From: DAIMFL01 sp964372215
GTDB taxonomy: Bacteria; Pseudomonadota; Alphaproteobacteria; Dongiales; Dongiaceae
Assembly (NCBI GenBank): GCA_964372215.1
Contig: CAYJQC010000007.1
Span: forward strand, 1-64,000
DNA length: 64,000 bases
Direction: 5' to 3'
Shown: positions 24,559-32,178 of the stretch, piece after piece
Layout: each line of letters begins with the position of its first letter
Position numbering within the stretch: position 1 is the stretch's first letter
Made by a program: the position numbers and the translations under genes
Notes under the pieces: generated by a model
Told to the model about the DNA's origin: nothing
Database searches by the model: none
Seen by the model: only the letters and a program-made list of their open reading frames with translations

Positions 24559-25374
24559 TCACTTGAGCGCGCCCAGCGACAATCCCTTGATCAAATAGCG
24601 CCGCAGAAACGGCAGCAATACGAAGACCGGCAGCAGCGACACGATGGTCGCCGCCGCCAGCGGCGCAATTTCGACTCCAGCATGGGTCTCCATGCCTGCC
24701 AGCCCGACCGGCAGGGTCTGGGTCTGCGGCCCGCTGAACACCAGGGCGAACAGGAACTCGTTCCAGCTCAGGATGAAGCCGAGCAGGCCGGCCGCCAGGA
24801 TCCCGGGCGCCGCAACCGGCACGGCGATGCGGGTGAAGGCCTGCCAGCGGGTCGCGCCGTCGACCCGCGCCGCCTCCTCGAGCTGGCGCGCGTCGCCTTC
24901 GAAGAAGGTCACCAGCATCCAGGCCAGGAACGGCAGGTTGATGGTGACATGCGAGATGATGAGCGCCGGCAGGGTCTGCATCAGCCCCATGGTCAGGAAC
25001 ATCGTGAACAGCGGCAGCACCAGGATGATGGGGGGCAGCATCTGGCTGGCCAGCACCACCAGGCGCAGCGGCGCGCCGCCGGTGTTGAAGCGGGCGAAGC
25101 CATAGGCGAGCGCGGTCGCCAGCGGCAGGGCGATGCCGGTCGACACCACGGCGACGATCAGGCTGTTGGAAAACCAGGTGGTCAGCGCGTAGGAGCGGAA
25201 GATCTCGATGTAGTTGTCGAGGATCGGCACGGTGAGCTCCGGCGGAATCTTGTAGGCCGTGAGCTTGTCGGTCAGGCTGACGCGGACCACCCAGACCAGC
25301 GGCATCAGGATCGCCGCCGAGAAGGCGATCAGCACCAGATGGGGGGCGATCTGCTTGAGCCTGCGGATGAGCAT
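24559..25374 (-). CDS. Sugar ABC transporter permease (MalG type)
   Basis: A 271-residue permease with six membrane segments and the EAA loop EAARVDGATRWQAFTRIAVP near 166-185. The N-terminus IRRLKQIAPHLVLIAFSAAI and the C-terminus RRYLIKGLSLGALK are typical of MalG-type partners. It is the first transporter gene after the SDR gene in the transcription order, followed by the binding protein, the second permease and the ATPase. Confidence 0.93.
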   Translation of the reverse strand: MLIRRLKQIAPHLVLIAFSAAILMPLVWVVRVSLTDKLTAYKIPPELTVPILDNYIEIFRSYALTTWFSNSLIVAVVSTGIALPLATALAYGFARFNTGGAPLRLVVLASQMLPPIILVLPLFTMFLTMGLMQTLPALIISHVTINLPFLAWMLVTFFEGDARQLEEAARVDGATRWQAFTRIAVPVAAPGILAAGLLGFILSWNEFLFALVFSGPQTQTLPVGLAGMETHAGVEIAPLAAATIVSLLPVFVLLPFLRRYLIKGLSLGALK

Positions 25375-25387
25375 CGATCCTTCCCGA

Positions 25388-26194
25388 TCAGGTGGTGTAG
25401 ACGCCGCCGGTCACGTTGATCCCCTGACCGGTCATGAAGCCCGCGGCATCGGAACAGAGAAACACCACGACCTCGGCGACGTCCTCCGGCTCCTCCAGCC
25501 GGCCCAGGGGGGTCTGGGCGACATAGTCGGCGATCACCCGCTCCGGGGCGATGCCGCGCAGCTCGGCCTCCCACAAGACCTCGCGCGACTGCATGCCGGT
25601 CTTGACGAAGCCGGGGCACACGGCATTGACGCGGATTCCGGCGGGCGCCAGCTCGCGCGCCAAGGCCTGGGTCCAGCCGAGCACCGCGAATTTGCTGGCG
25701 GAGTAATGCGCCAGCAGCGGCGCCCCGACCTTGGCCGCCAGTGAGGCCGTGTTGACGATGACTCCGCGACAGGCGCGCTCGAGGAAGTGCCGCGCGGCGA
25801 TCTGGTTGGTGAGGAACACGCCGCGGGCGTTGACGTCGAAGTTGACGTCCCAGTCATCGTCGGTCAGATCGACCGCCCGGCGCATGGTGGATACCCCCGC
25901 ATTGGCGATCACGATGTCGTAGCCGCCCCAGCTCGTCGCCACCTCGGCAAAGGCTGTCTCGACCGCCGCCCGGCGGCGCACGTCGATCGCCAGTCCGATC
26001 GCGTCGGCGCCGATCGCGGCGGCGGTGTCCCTGGCCTTGGCGAGGTCGATATCGGCGACCGCGACCCGCACGCCGTGCCGCGCCAAGGCAGCGGCGATGG
26101 CCCGGCCGATTCCGGTCGCCCCACCAGTCACCACCGCCCGTTTCCCCGCCAGATCGCCGGCGAGCCTCTGGGCGGTTGCAGGGCTCGTCGCCAT
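25388..26194 (-). CDS. SDR-family NAD(P)-dependent oxidoreductase
   Basis: A 268-residue short-chain dehydrogenase/reductase. Cofactor site TGGATGIGRAIA near 23-34, acidic AVADIDLAK near 45 suggesting NAD preference, NAG motif VIANAGVS near 94, and catalytic Ser, Tyr and Lys in NTASLAAKVGAPLLAHYSASK near 145-166. It is the first gene of the minus-strand catabolic operon, 13 bases before the permease gene, with AGGGGGTGG upstream of its start. It probably oxidises a polyol or sugar entering through the adjacent transporter; the exact substrate is unknown. Confidence 0.9.
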   Translation of the reverse strand: MATSPATAQRLAGDLAGKRAVVTGGATGIGRAIAAALARHGVRVAVADIDLAKARDTAAAIGADAIGLAIDVRRRAAVETAFAEVATSWGGYDIVIANAGVSTMRRAVDLTDDDWDVNFDVNARGVFLTNQIAARHFLERACRGVIVNTASLAAKVGAPLLAHYSASKFAVLGWTQALARELAPAGIRVNAVCPGFVKTGMQSREVLWEAELRGIAPERVIADYVAQTPLGRLEEPEDVAEVVVFLCSDAAGFMTGQGINVTGGVYTT

Positions 26195-26221
26195 CAGCCA
26201 CCCCCTAAAATCACGAATTCG

Positions 26222-26291
26222 AACTTAGCAGGACATTTTCGCACTCTGCAATAGCTGGCTTGTTTGATTTTGTGCGAATGACGGATATGAT
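26222..26291. promoter_or_regulatory. Divergent promoter pair with inverted-repeat operator
   Basis: An inverted repeat TTCGCAC (26238-26244) / GTGCGAA (26272-26278) lies between the divergent SDR and DeoR genes. Each arm falls in the spacer of a promoter-like pair: minus strand TTGCAG (26246-26251) and TAAGTT (26222-26227), 18 apart; plus strand TTGATT (26264-26269) and TATGAT (26286-26291), 16 apart. This arrangement fits repression of both genes by the DeoR-type regulator. It is a prediction from sequence. Confidence 0.45.
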
Positions 26292-26323
26292 TCACGCCAA
26301 CGCCGGAGAGTCACGAGGCAGGA

Positions 26324-27178
26324 TTGGACCAGCGTCCCCACAGAGCCGACATCTCGGCACGAGCCAGCGAAGCGCCGCGCCTGCCGGCGCAGATTCGCCA
26401 GTCCCGCCTCGCCGATGCAGTGCTCGAACGCGGCTTCATCTCGGTGGCAAGCGTGGCCGCCGAGCTGGGGGTGTCGGAAATGACGATCCGGCGCGATCTG
26501 GCCGAACTCGAGCGCGAGGGCCATCTCGTGCGCACCCATGGCGGCGCGCTGGCACCCGAAGGCGTCGGCAACCATGCCATCGACCGCGAGGAGCCGGCCT
26601 TCGAGGCGCGGCTGCGCAAGAACCAGGACGCGAAGGAACGCATCGCCGCCCACGCGGCGGCGCTGATCGACGGCTGCCAGACCGTCGCCCTCGACGTCGG
26701 AACCACGACGTTCCTGCTGGCGCAGCACGTCACCGACCGAGCCGGCGTCAAGTTCTTCACGTCCAGCCTGCGCACCGCTTCGCTGCTCAGCGGCGGCGCC
26801 TGCGACGTCTATGTGCCGGGCGGCCAGATCCGTGGCGCCGAGATGTCGATCTGCGGGCCGACCGCCACCGGCCAGTTCGGGCAGCTCTGGTTCGACATCG
26901 CCTTCATCGGCGTGTCCGGCATCACCAGCGCGGGTCTGTTCGATTTCTCGTTCGACGACAGCGAGCTGAAGCAGGTCTATCTGCGGCGCGCGTCGAAGAA
27001 GGTGGTGCTGTGCGACGGTTCGAAGTTCCACCGCATGTCGCTGGTCCAGGTCGCCGATTTCGACGGGCTCGACCTCGTCGTTACCGACGTCGCGCCGCCG
27101 GCCGATATCGCCGCCGCGCTGGCCTCGGCCGGTGTCGCCGTGCGGATCGCGCCGGAGATCGTGCCGCCCGCATCGTGA
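26324..27178 (+). CDS. DeoR/GlpR-family transcriptional regulator
   Basis: A 284-residue regulator with an N-terminal winged helix (about 25-80, VASVAAELGVSEMTIRRDLAE, recognition helix in SEMTIRRDL) and the DeoR phosphosugar-binding domain (about 95-270, with DVGTTTFLLAQ and the FIGVSGITSAGLFDF-like loop). It begins with TTG at 26324 after AGGCAGGA; no ATG fits. DeoR-type repressors usually sense a phosphorylated sugar intermediate, which would suit the kinase in the divergent operon. It is very likely the local repressor of the 15912-26194 operon. Confidence 0.88.
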   Translation: MDQRPHRADISARASEAPRLPAQIRQSRLADAVLERGFISVASVAAELGVSEMTIRRDLAELEREGHLVRTHGGALAPEGVGNHAIDREEPAFEARLRKNQDAKERIAAHAAALIDGCQTVALDVGTTTFLLAQHVTDRAGVKFFTSSLRTASLLSGGACDVYVPGGQIRGAEMSICGPTATGQFGQLWFDIAFIGVSGITSAGLFDFSFDDSELKQVYLRRASKKVVLCDGSKFHRMSLVQVADFDGLDLVVTDVAPPADIAAALASAGVAVRIAPEIVPPAS

Positions 27179-27218
27179 GCGCGCCCATCGGGCGGCCGGG
27201 ACCGCCGCGGGACGCGCG

Positions 27219-28001
27219 TTAGTATCCGTCCGGGTTGTCGGGATACCAGCCGAGCATGCGGCCGTGGCCCTGATACCCCATCAGCCGCCGGATCCGCTCG
27301 GGATAGCTGTCGGCGACCGCGCGCGGGATGGTCAGGTACTGGTTTTCCTCCTGACGCAGCCAGCCGAGGCTGTAGGTGTTGACCACCCCCATGCGCGGCC
27401 GGTTGGTCCGGTTCGCGCCGCCGCCGTGGAACGCGGAGCCCATGTAGACCAGCACCGAGCCCTTCGGCATGACCGCCTGCACCACGTCGTCCTCGGTCGG
27501 CGGATACGGCTCCATGCGCCGATGGCTGCCCGGGACGACCCGCGTCGCGCCGTTCTCCAAGGTGAAGTCGCTGAGCGCCCAGTTGGTGCTGATCTGCCAT
27601 TCCATGCCCGGCATGCGCGCGGGATAGATCGCGTCGTCGCGGTGCAGGAGCTGCGGTCCCTCGCCGGGCCAGATCTCGATCCCGGTGGTGCTGCCGATCC
27701 GATAGCTCAGGCAGTGCGGCAGCAGGATGGCGTCGGCGATCTCCAGGATCCGCGGATGGCCGATCAGCTCGGCCGAACGGCGCGAGCGGGCCAGGATGCC
27801 CATGATGCGCAGGGTCTTGTAGCCGTTGAAATCGCTCTGCGGCTGGGTGCCCTCGGAATCGAAATGCGGGCGGAGCTCGCCGGCGACATCGTCCGCCAAG
27901 CCGAAACCGACGAGGTTCCGCAGGATCACGGCGCCGTCCCGGCGCAGGGCGGCGATTACATCCGAGAGCGGCGTGGCCGGGTCGAAGGAGTCGAGCTTCA
28001 T
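27219..28001 (-). CDS. Phytanoyl-CoA dioxygenase (PhyH) family protein
   Basis: A 260-residue Fe(II)/2-oxoglutarate-dependent oxygenase-like protein. The iron facial triad is likely H and D of LLHRDDAIYP near 131-140 and the distal His of GSAFHGGGANRTNRPR near 200-215, with the 2-oxoglutarate-binding Arg in the same stretch. The substrate is unknown. ATG 28001 is used; a TTG at 28010 is an alternative. It is the last gene of the molybdenum hydroxylase cluster on this strand, 61 bases after the MoaD-like gene. Confidence 0.85.
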   Translation of the reverse strand: MKLDSFDPATPLSDVIAALRRDGAVILRNLVGFGLADDVAGELRPHFDSEGTQPQSDFNGYKTLRIMGILARSRRSAELIGHPRILEIADAILLPHCLSYRIGSTTGIEIWPGEGPQLLHRDDAIYPARMPGMEWQISTNWALSDFTLENGATRVVPGSHRRMEPYPPTEDDVVQAVMPKGSVLVYMGSAFHGGGANRTNRPRMGVVNTYSLGWLRQEENQYLTIPRAVADSYPERIRRLMGYQGHGRMLGWYPDNPDGY

Positions 28002-28062
28002 GCGGACCAAACGCTTCCCTGGCTAGTCCCGCCCGGCGCATCTGCCAGGCGGCATCGGTCCG

Positions 28063-28308
28063 CTACCCGCCGGCAATCCGCGGCAGGATGTAGACCTCGC
28101 TGTCCGGCCTGACCGGCTGGAACCAGGCGTCGCGGTAGATCTCGCCGTCGATGGCGACCGCGACGCCCTGGGCCAAGAACGGCTTCAGCCGCGGGCATTG
28201 CTCGCCGAGATCGGCGAGCAGCTCGCGAACATTGGCGCCGCCCACGTCGAACGATTCCCGGCCGCCGGCATAGGCCTTGAGCGTGCCGCTCAGCCGGACC
28301 TCGGTCAT
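28063..28308 (-). CDS. MoaD/ThiS family ubiquitin-like protein
   Basis: An 81-residue beta-grasp protein ending in Gly-Gly (ILPRIAGG), the C-terminus that MoaD and ThiS proteins adenylate and convert to thiocarboxylate as sulfur donors. EVYILPRIAGG is typical. It lies three bases downstream of the molybdenum subunit gene, so it is in the same operon. It could support molybdopterin synthesis for this enzyme, or donate sulfur for another reaction. A partner MoaE or E1-like enzyme is not nearby. Confidence 0.8.
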   Translation of the reverse strand: MTEVRLSGTLKAYAGGRESFDVGGANVRELLADLGEQCPRLKPFLAQGVAVAIDGEIYRDAWFQPVRPDSEVYILPRIAGG

Positions 28309-28311
28309 GCG

Positions 28312-30576
28312 TCAGGCGCCCGCCTTCGCCGCCCCGATCGCCTCCAGGATCTTGGGCGGCGACATCGGCAGAGAGGTCATGCGCACGCCCGCAGCCGCCG
28401 ACACCGCGTTGGCGATCGCCGCCAGGGGCGGGACGATCGACGTCTCGCCGACGCCGCGCACGCCGTAGGGATGGCCGGGATTGGGCACCTCCACGATCAC
28501 CGTGTCGATCATCGGCAGGTCCGAGGCGACGGGAATGCGGTAGTCGAGGAAGCCGGCATTCTGCAGCTTGCCGTCCGCGCCATAGATGTATTCCTCGTTC
28601 AGCGCCCAGCCGATGCCCTGGGCCGCGCCGCCCTGGAACTGACCTTCGACATAGGTCGGATGAACCGCCTTGCCGGCGTCCTGCACCACGGTGTAGCGCA
28701 GCACCTTGGTAAAGCCGGTCTCCTGGTCGACCTCGATATCGACCAGATGGGTGGCGAAGCTCGGCCCGGCGTTGTCGGCGCTGTACTCGAAATGTCCGGC
28801 GATCGGCCCGCCGGTGTTGGCGGCCACCGCCGCGATATCCTTGAGCGACAACGGCTCGTGGGCACCGGCATTGGCGCCGGCCGGCTTGGCATGGCCGTTC
28901 TCCCAGGTCACCGCGTCGACCGGGATGCCCCAGGTCTTGGCGGCGCGGGCGCACAGTTCCTTGATCGCGTTGCGCGCCGCGTTGATCGCCGCCATGCCGC
29001 TGGCGAAGGTCACCCGGCTGCCGTCGGTCACGTCGTTGTAGCCGAGCGACGAGGTGTCGGCGATGATCGTGCGTACCTGCTCGTAGCCGATGCCCAGCTC
29101 CTCCGCCGCCATCAGGCACATGGAGGCGCGCGACCCGCCGATATCCGGCGTGCCGACCGCCAGCGTCACCGTGCCGTCGATGTTGACGTTGAGCGACACG
29201 CAGGTCTGGCCGCCGAAATTGAACCAGAAGCCGCAGGACACGCCCCGTCCCTGGTTCTTGCCGAGCGGCGCCTTGAAATGCGGATGCGCCTTGGCGGCCT
29301 TCAGGGTCTCGATCAGGCCGATGCGCTGGAAGGTCGGGCCGTAGGACGACTTGGTGCCTTCCTTGGCGGCGTTCTTCAGCCGCAGATCGATCGAATCCAT
29401 GCCGAGCTTGTGGGCCAGCTCCTCGATCACGCTTTCGACGGCGAACGCCGCCATCGGCGCGCCCGGCGCCCGGTAGGCCGCCTGCTTCGGCCGGTTGGTC
29501 ACCACGTCGTAGCCGATGGCGCGGACGTTCTCGAGGTCGTAGCAGGCAAAGGCGGTCATCGCGCCGATGTCGTAGGCGGAGCCCACGAAGGCGCCGCCCT
29601 GATAGTTGAGCGTCGAGTCGGCGGCGGTGATCCTGCCGTCCTTGGTGGCGCCGATCTTCACCTTGATGCTGGTGCTGCAGGTCGGGCCGGTCGCCTTGAA
29701 CACCTCGTCGCGGCTCATGACCACCTTGACCGGCTTGCCGGCCTTGCGCGACAGGGCGAGCGCCACCGGCTCGATGAACACCGTGGTCTTGCCGCCGAAG
29801 CCGCCGCCGATCTCCGACGCGGTCACCCGCAGCTTGGACACGTCCATGCCGAGCAGCTGGGCGCAGACGTCGCGCACCATGAAATGGCCCTGGGTGCAGA
29901 CCCAGAGCTCGCCCTGCCCGTCGCTGCCGACATTGGCGAGACAGGCATGGGGCTCGATATAGCCCTGATGGGTCGCGGCGGTCTTGAAGCTGCGCTCGAC
30001 GATCACGTCGGCCTTGGCGAAGCCTTTTTCCACGTCGCCATGGCCGAACTCGGCGCGGTTGGCCACGTTGGACGGCTTCTTCGGCTTGGGATCGACACCG
30101 CCGGTGAACAGCTTGTCGTAGAGCAGCGGCGCGTCCGGCTTCATCGCCTCGTCGACGTCGGTGACGTGCGGCAGCACCTCGTAGTCGACCTTGATGAGCT
30201 TCAGCGCCTGGCGGGCGATGGCCGCCGTGGTGGCGGCGACGGCAGCCACCGTGTGGCCTTCATAGAGCGCCTTGTCGCGCGCCATGATGTTGACGAGGAT
30301 GTCGCGCAGGGCGTCGTCGCGATCCCCGAAGTCGTCGCGGGTGATGACCGCCTTCACGCCCGGCAGCGCCACGGCCTTCGAGATGTCGATCGAGCGGATG
30401 CGCGCATGGGCATGCGGGCTGCGCAGGATGCGGCCGACCAGTTGGCCCGGCGCGGACATGTCGGCGCCGAAGCGGGCGCGGCCGGTGACCTTGTCCAGGC
30501 CATCGGGCCGCAGCGGCCGGGTGCCGACTTGACTGAATTTGCGATCGACCAGGACGTTGCTCTCATCAAGCGGCAT
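28312..30576 (-). CDS. Xanthine dehydrogenase family molybdenum-binding subunit
   Basis: A 754-residue large subunit of a molybdenum hydroxylase. N-terminal part (about 20-130) is the a/b hammerhead domain (VTGRARFGADM). The molybdopterin domains contain EIGGGFGGKTT near 252-262, AYRAPGAPMAAFAVE near 364-378 and the catalytic Glu in GVRGVGETSIVPP near 697-709. The active-site loop is AYRAPG, not the VAYRCSFR loop of CO dehydrogenase, so it is not a CO dehydrogenase. It hydroxylates an unknown substrate, often an N-heterocycle or aldehyde in this family. Overlaps the 2Fe-2S subunit gene by 11 bases. Confidence 0.92.
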   Translation of the reverse strand: MPLDESNVLVDRKFSQVGTRPLRPDGLDKVTGRARFGADMSAPGQLVGRILRSPHAHARIRSIDISKAVALPGVKAVITRDDFGDRDDALRDILVNIMARDKALYEGHTVAAVAATTAAIARQALKLIKVDYEVLPHVTDVDEAMKPDAPLLYDKLFTGGVDPKPKKPSNVANRAEFGHGDVEKGFAKADVIVERSFKTAATHQGYIEPHACLANVGSDGQGELWVCTQGHFMVRDVCAQLLGMDVSKLRVTASEIGGGFGGKTTVFIEPVALALSRKAGKPVKVVMSRDEVFKATGPTCSTSIKVKIGATKDGRITAADSTLNYQGGAFVGSAYDIGAMTAFACYDLENVRAIGYDVVTNRPKQAAYRAPGAPMAAFAVESVIEELAHKLGMDSIDLRLKNAAKEGTKSSYGPTFQRIGLIETLKAAKAHPHFKAPLGKNQGRGVSCGFWFNFGGQTCVSLNVNIDGTVTLAVGTPDIGGSRASMCLMAAEELGIGYEQVRTIIADTSSLGYNDVTDGSRVTFASGMAAINAARNAIKELCARAAKTWGIPVDAVTWENGHAKPAGANAGAHEPLSLKDIAAVAANTGGPIAGHFEYSADNAGPSFATHLVDIEVDQETGFTKVLRYTVVQDAGKAVHPTYVEGQFQGGAAQGIGWALNEEYIYGADGKLQNAGFLDYRIPVASDLPMIDTVIVEVPNPGHPYGVRGVGETSIVPPLAAIANAVSAAAGVRMTSLPMSPPKILEAIGAAKAGA

Positions 30577-31057
30577 GACGGCCTCCCTTCCTCATCTCGG
30601 CGGCGGCGTCGAGCACCGCGTGGATGATCTTGTCGTAGCCGGTGCAGCGGCACAGATTGCCGGCCAGCCAATAGCGGACTTCGGTCTCGCTCGGATCCGG
30701 ATTCTTTTCCAGCAGCGACTTCGCCGCGACCAGGAAGCCCGGCGTGCAGATGCCGCATTGCAGAGCGGCATGCTCGAGGAACTTGCGCTGCAACGGGTGC
30801 AGGCGCTCGCCTTGCGCGAGACCCTCGATCGTCGCGATCTCGCGGCCCTCGGCTTCGGCGCCGAGCATCAGGCAGGAGCAGACCAGCCGGTCGTCGACCG
30901 TCACGCTGCACGCGCCGCAGTCGCCGGTGCCGCAGCCTTCCTTGCTGCCGGTCAGCCCGAGCCGGTCGCGCAGCACGTCGAGCAGGGTTTCCTCGGGCGC
31001 GCAGACGAACTCGACAGGGTCGCCATTGATCGTCGTCTTGACGTGATAGCCTGACAT
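30566..31057 (-). CDS. Xanthine dehydrogenase family 2Fe-2S subunit
   Basis: A 163-residue small subunit with two 2Fe-2S clusters. The plant-ferredoxin type cluster is in CGTGDCGACSV with a downstream Cys near 42-64, and the helical-bundle cluster in CGICTPGF and NLCRCTGY near 101-142. It relays electrons between the molybdenum site and FAD. ATG 31057 overlaps the stop of the FAD subunit gene by one base (TAATG), and the 3' end overlaps the large subunit gene by 11 bases. Confidence 0.95.
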   Translation of the reverse strand: MSGYHVKTTINGDPVEFVCAPEETLLDVLRDRLGLTGSKEGCGTGDCGACSVTVDDRLVCSCLMLGAEAEGREIATIEGLAQGERLHPLQRKFLEHAALQCGICTPGFLVAAKSLLEKNPDPSETEVRYWLAGNLCRCTGYDKIIHAVLDAAAEMRKGGRHAA

Positions 31058-31941
31058 TACTTGCTCCTCGCCCGATCCAGTGACTTGCTCCTCGCCCGAT
31101 CCAGTGCGATCTCGGCGGCGCGGCGCGCCAACACGCCTGCCACCTTGATGCGGAATTCCTTGGTGCCGCGCTTGTCGTCGATCGGCTTGCAGGCGGCCGA
31201 GGCGGCAGCGGACAGCTTGGCCAGCGCGGCGGCGTCGACCTTGGTGCCGATCAGCGCCTTGGCAGCCTCGTCGACCAGCAGCGCCCGCGCCGCGACGGCG
31301 CCCAAGGCGACGCGGGCCGCCGTGCAGACGCCCTTGCCGTCGAGCGTCAGGCTGACGCCGGCGCCGACCACGGCGATGTCCATCTCGGTGCGCGGAATGA
31401 AGCGCAGATAGGCATCGCCCGAATGCGGCGGGCGCGCGGGCAGCAGGACCGACGCCACCACCTCGCCCTTGGCCAGCGAGGTCTTGCCCGGCGCCGTGCC
31501 GATTTCCTCGACCGGAACCTCGCGGCGGCCCTTCGGGCCGACCACGCTGGCGACCGCCCCGGCCGCGATCATCGCCGGCACGCTGTCCGCCGCCGGCGAG
31601 GCGTTGCAGAGGTTGCCGACCATGGTCGCCCGGCCCTGGACCTGGGTCGAGCCGATCAGGTTCGTGGCCTCGACCACGCCCGGCCACAGGCTCGAGACCT
31701 CGGCATGCTCGCCGAGTTCGGCACCGGACACCGCCGCGCCGATGCGGAAGCCGCCGGCCTCGGCGGTGATCCGCCGCATCTCCGGAATCCGCTTGATGTC
31801 GACCACCAGGTCCGGCTCGACCATGCCCGAGCGGAGCTGGACCAGCACGTCGGTCCCCCCGGCCAGGATCCTGGTCACGCCGCCTTCCCGAGACAGCAGT
31901 TCCACTGCCGCGTCGAGCGATTCCGGGGCTTCATATCGCAT
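31057..31941 (-). CDS. Xanthine dehydrogenase family FAD-binding subunit
   Basis: A 294-residue CoxM-type FAD subunit. FAD-binding motifs are AGGTDVLVQLRSG near 26-38 and TMVGNLCNASPAADS near 105-119. It passes electrons from the iron-sulfur clusters to an external acceptor. The last residues are an exact duplication, LDRARSKSLDRARSK, caused by a 24-base tandem repeat in the DNA just before the stop. It is the first gene of the hydroxylase operon; the 237-base spacer upstream presumably holds the promoter but I could not identify clear boxes. Confidence 0.92.
   Translation of the reverse strand: MRYEAPESLDAAVELLSREGGVTRILAGGTDVLVQLRSGMVEPDLVVDIKRIPEMRRITAEAGGFRIGAAVSGAELGEHAEVSSLWPGVVEATNLIGSTQVQGRATMVGNLCNASPAADSVPAMIAAGAVASVVGPKGRREVPVEEIGTAPGKTSLAKGEVVASVLLPARPPHSGDAYLRFIPRTEMDIAVVGAGVSLTLDGKGVCTAARVALGAVAARALLVDEAAKALIGTKVDAAALAKLSAAASAACKPIDDKRGTKEFRIKVAGVLARRAAEIALDRARSKSLDRARSK
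31059..31106. repeat. Perfect 24-base tandem duplication at the end of the FAD subunit gene
   Basis: The unit starting ACTTGCTCCTCGCCCGATCC occurs twice without mismatch at 31059-31082 and 31083-31106. It keeps the reading frame and duplicates eight codons (LDRARSKS-type unit) next to the stop codon. The absence of any difference suggests a recent slippage duplication. Confidence 0.9.
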
Positions 31942-32178
31942 GAGTTCGGTCCACCACTATCGTCGTTCCTGTAATCCCCGGCCGCGACCGGGCCGCGGCG
32001 CCGGAAACGGCGCTCCGCCGGCATTCGCGCGCCGCGTTTGCCGGGCGCAATGCGGGCGTACGCTATGTCCTGGGCGTGCCGTCAGCAAGGCGGAACTTTC
32101 GCATTTCCGGCCAAGCTCGCGCAACCCGGACGCAAGAGACCCTGCCGGTCCCGCCCGGCCGACCAGATCCGGCCCGGT

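Noticed and set aside
28198..30627. 809-residue plus-strand frame opposite the molybdenum subunit
   Set aside because: Shadow frame; the minus-strand gene has full motif support.
28312..31941. Carbon monoxide dehydrogenase (coxMSL)
   Set aside because: The large subunit has AYRAPG instead of the CO-dehydrogenase active-site loop VAYRCSFR.
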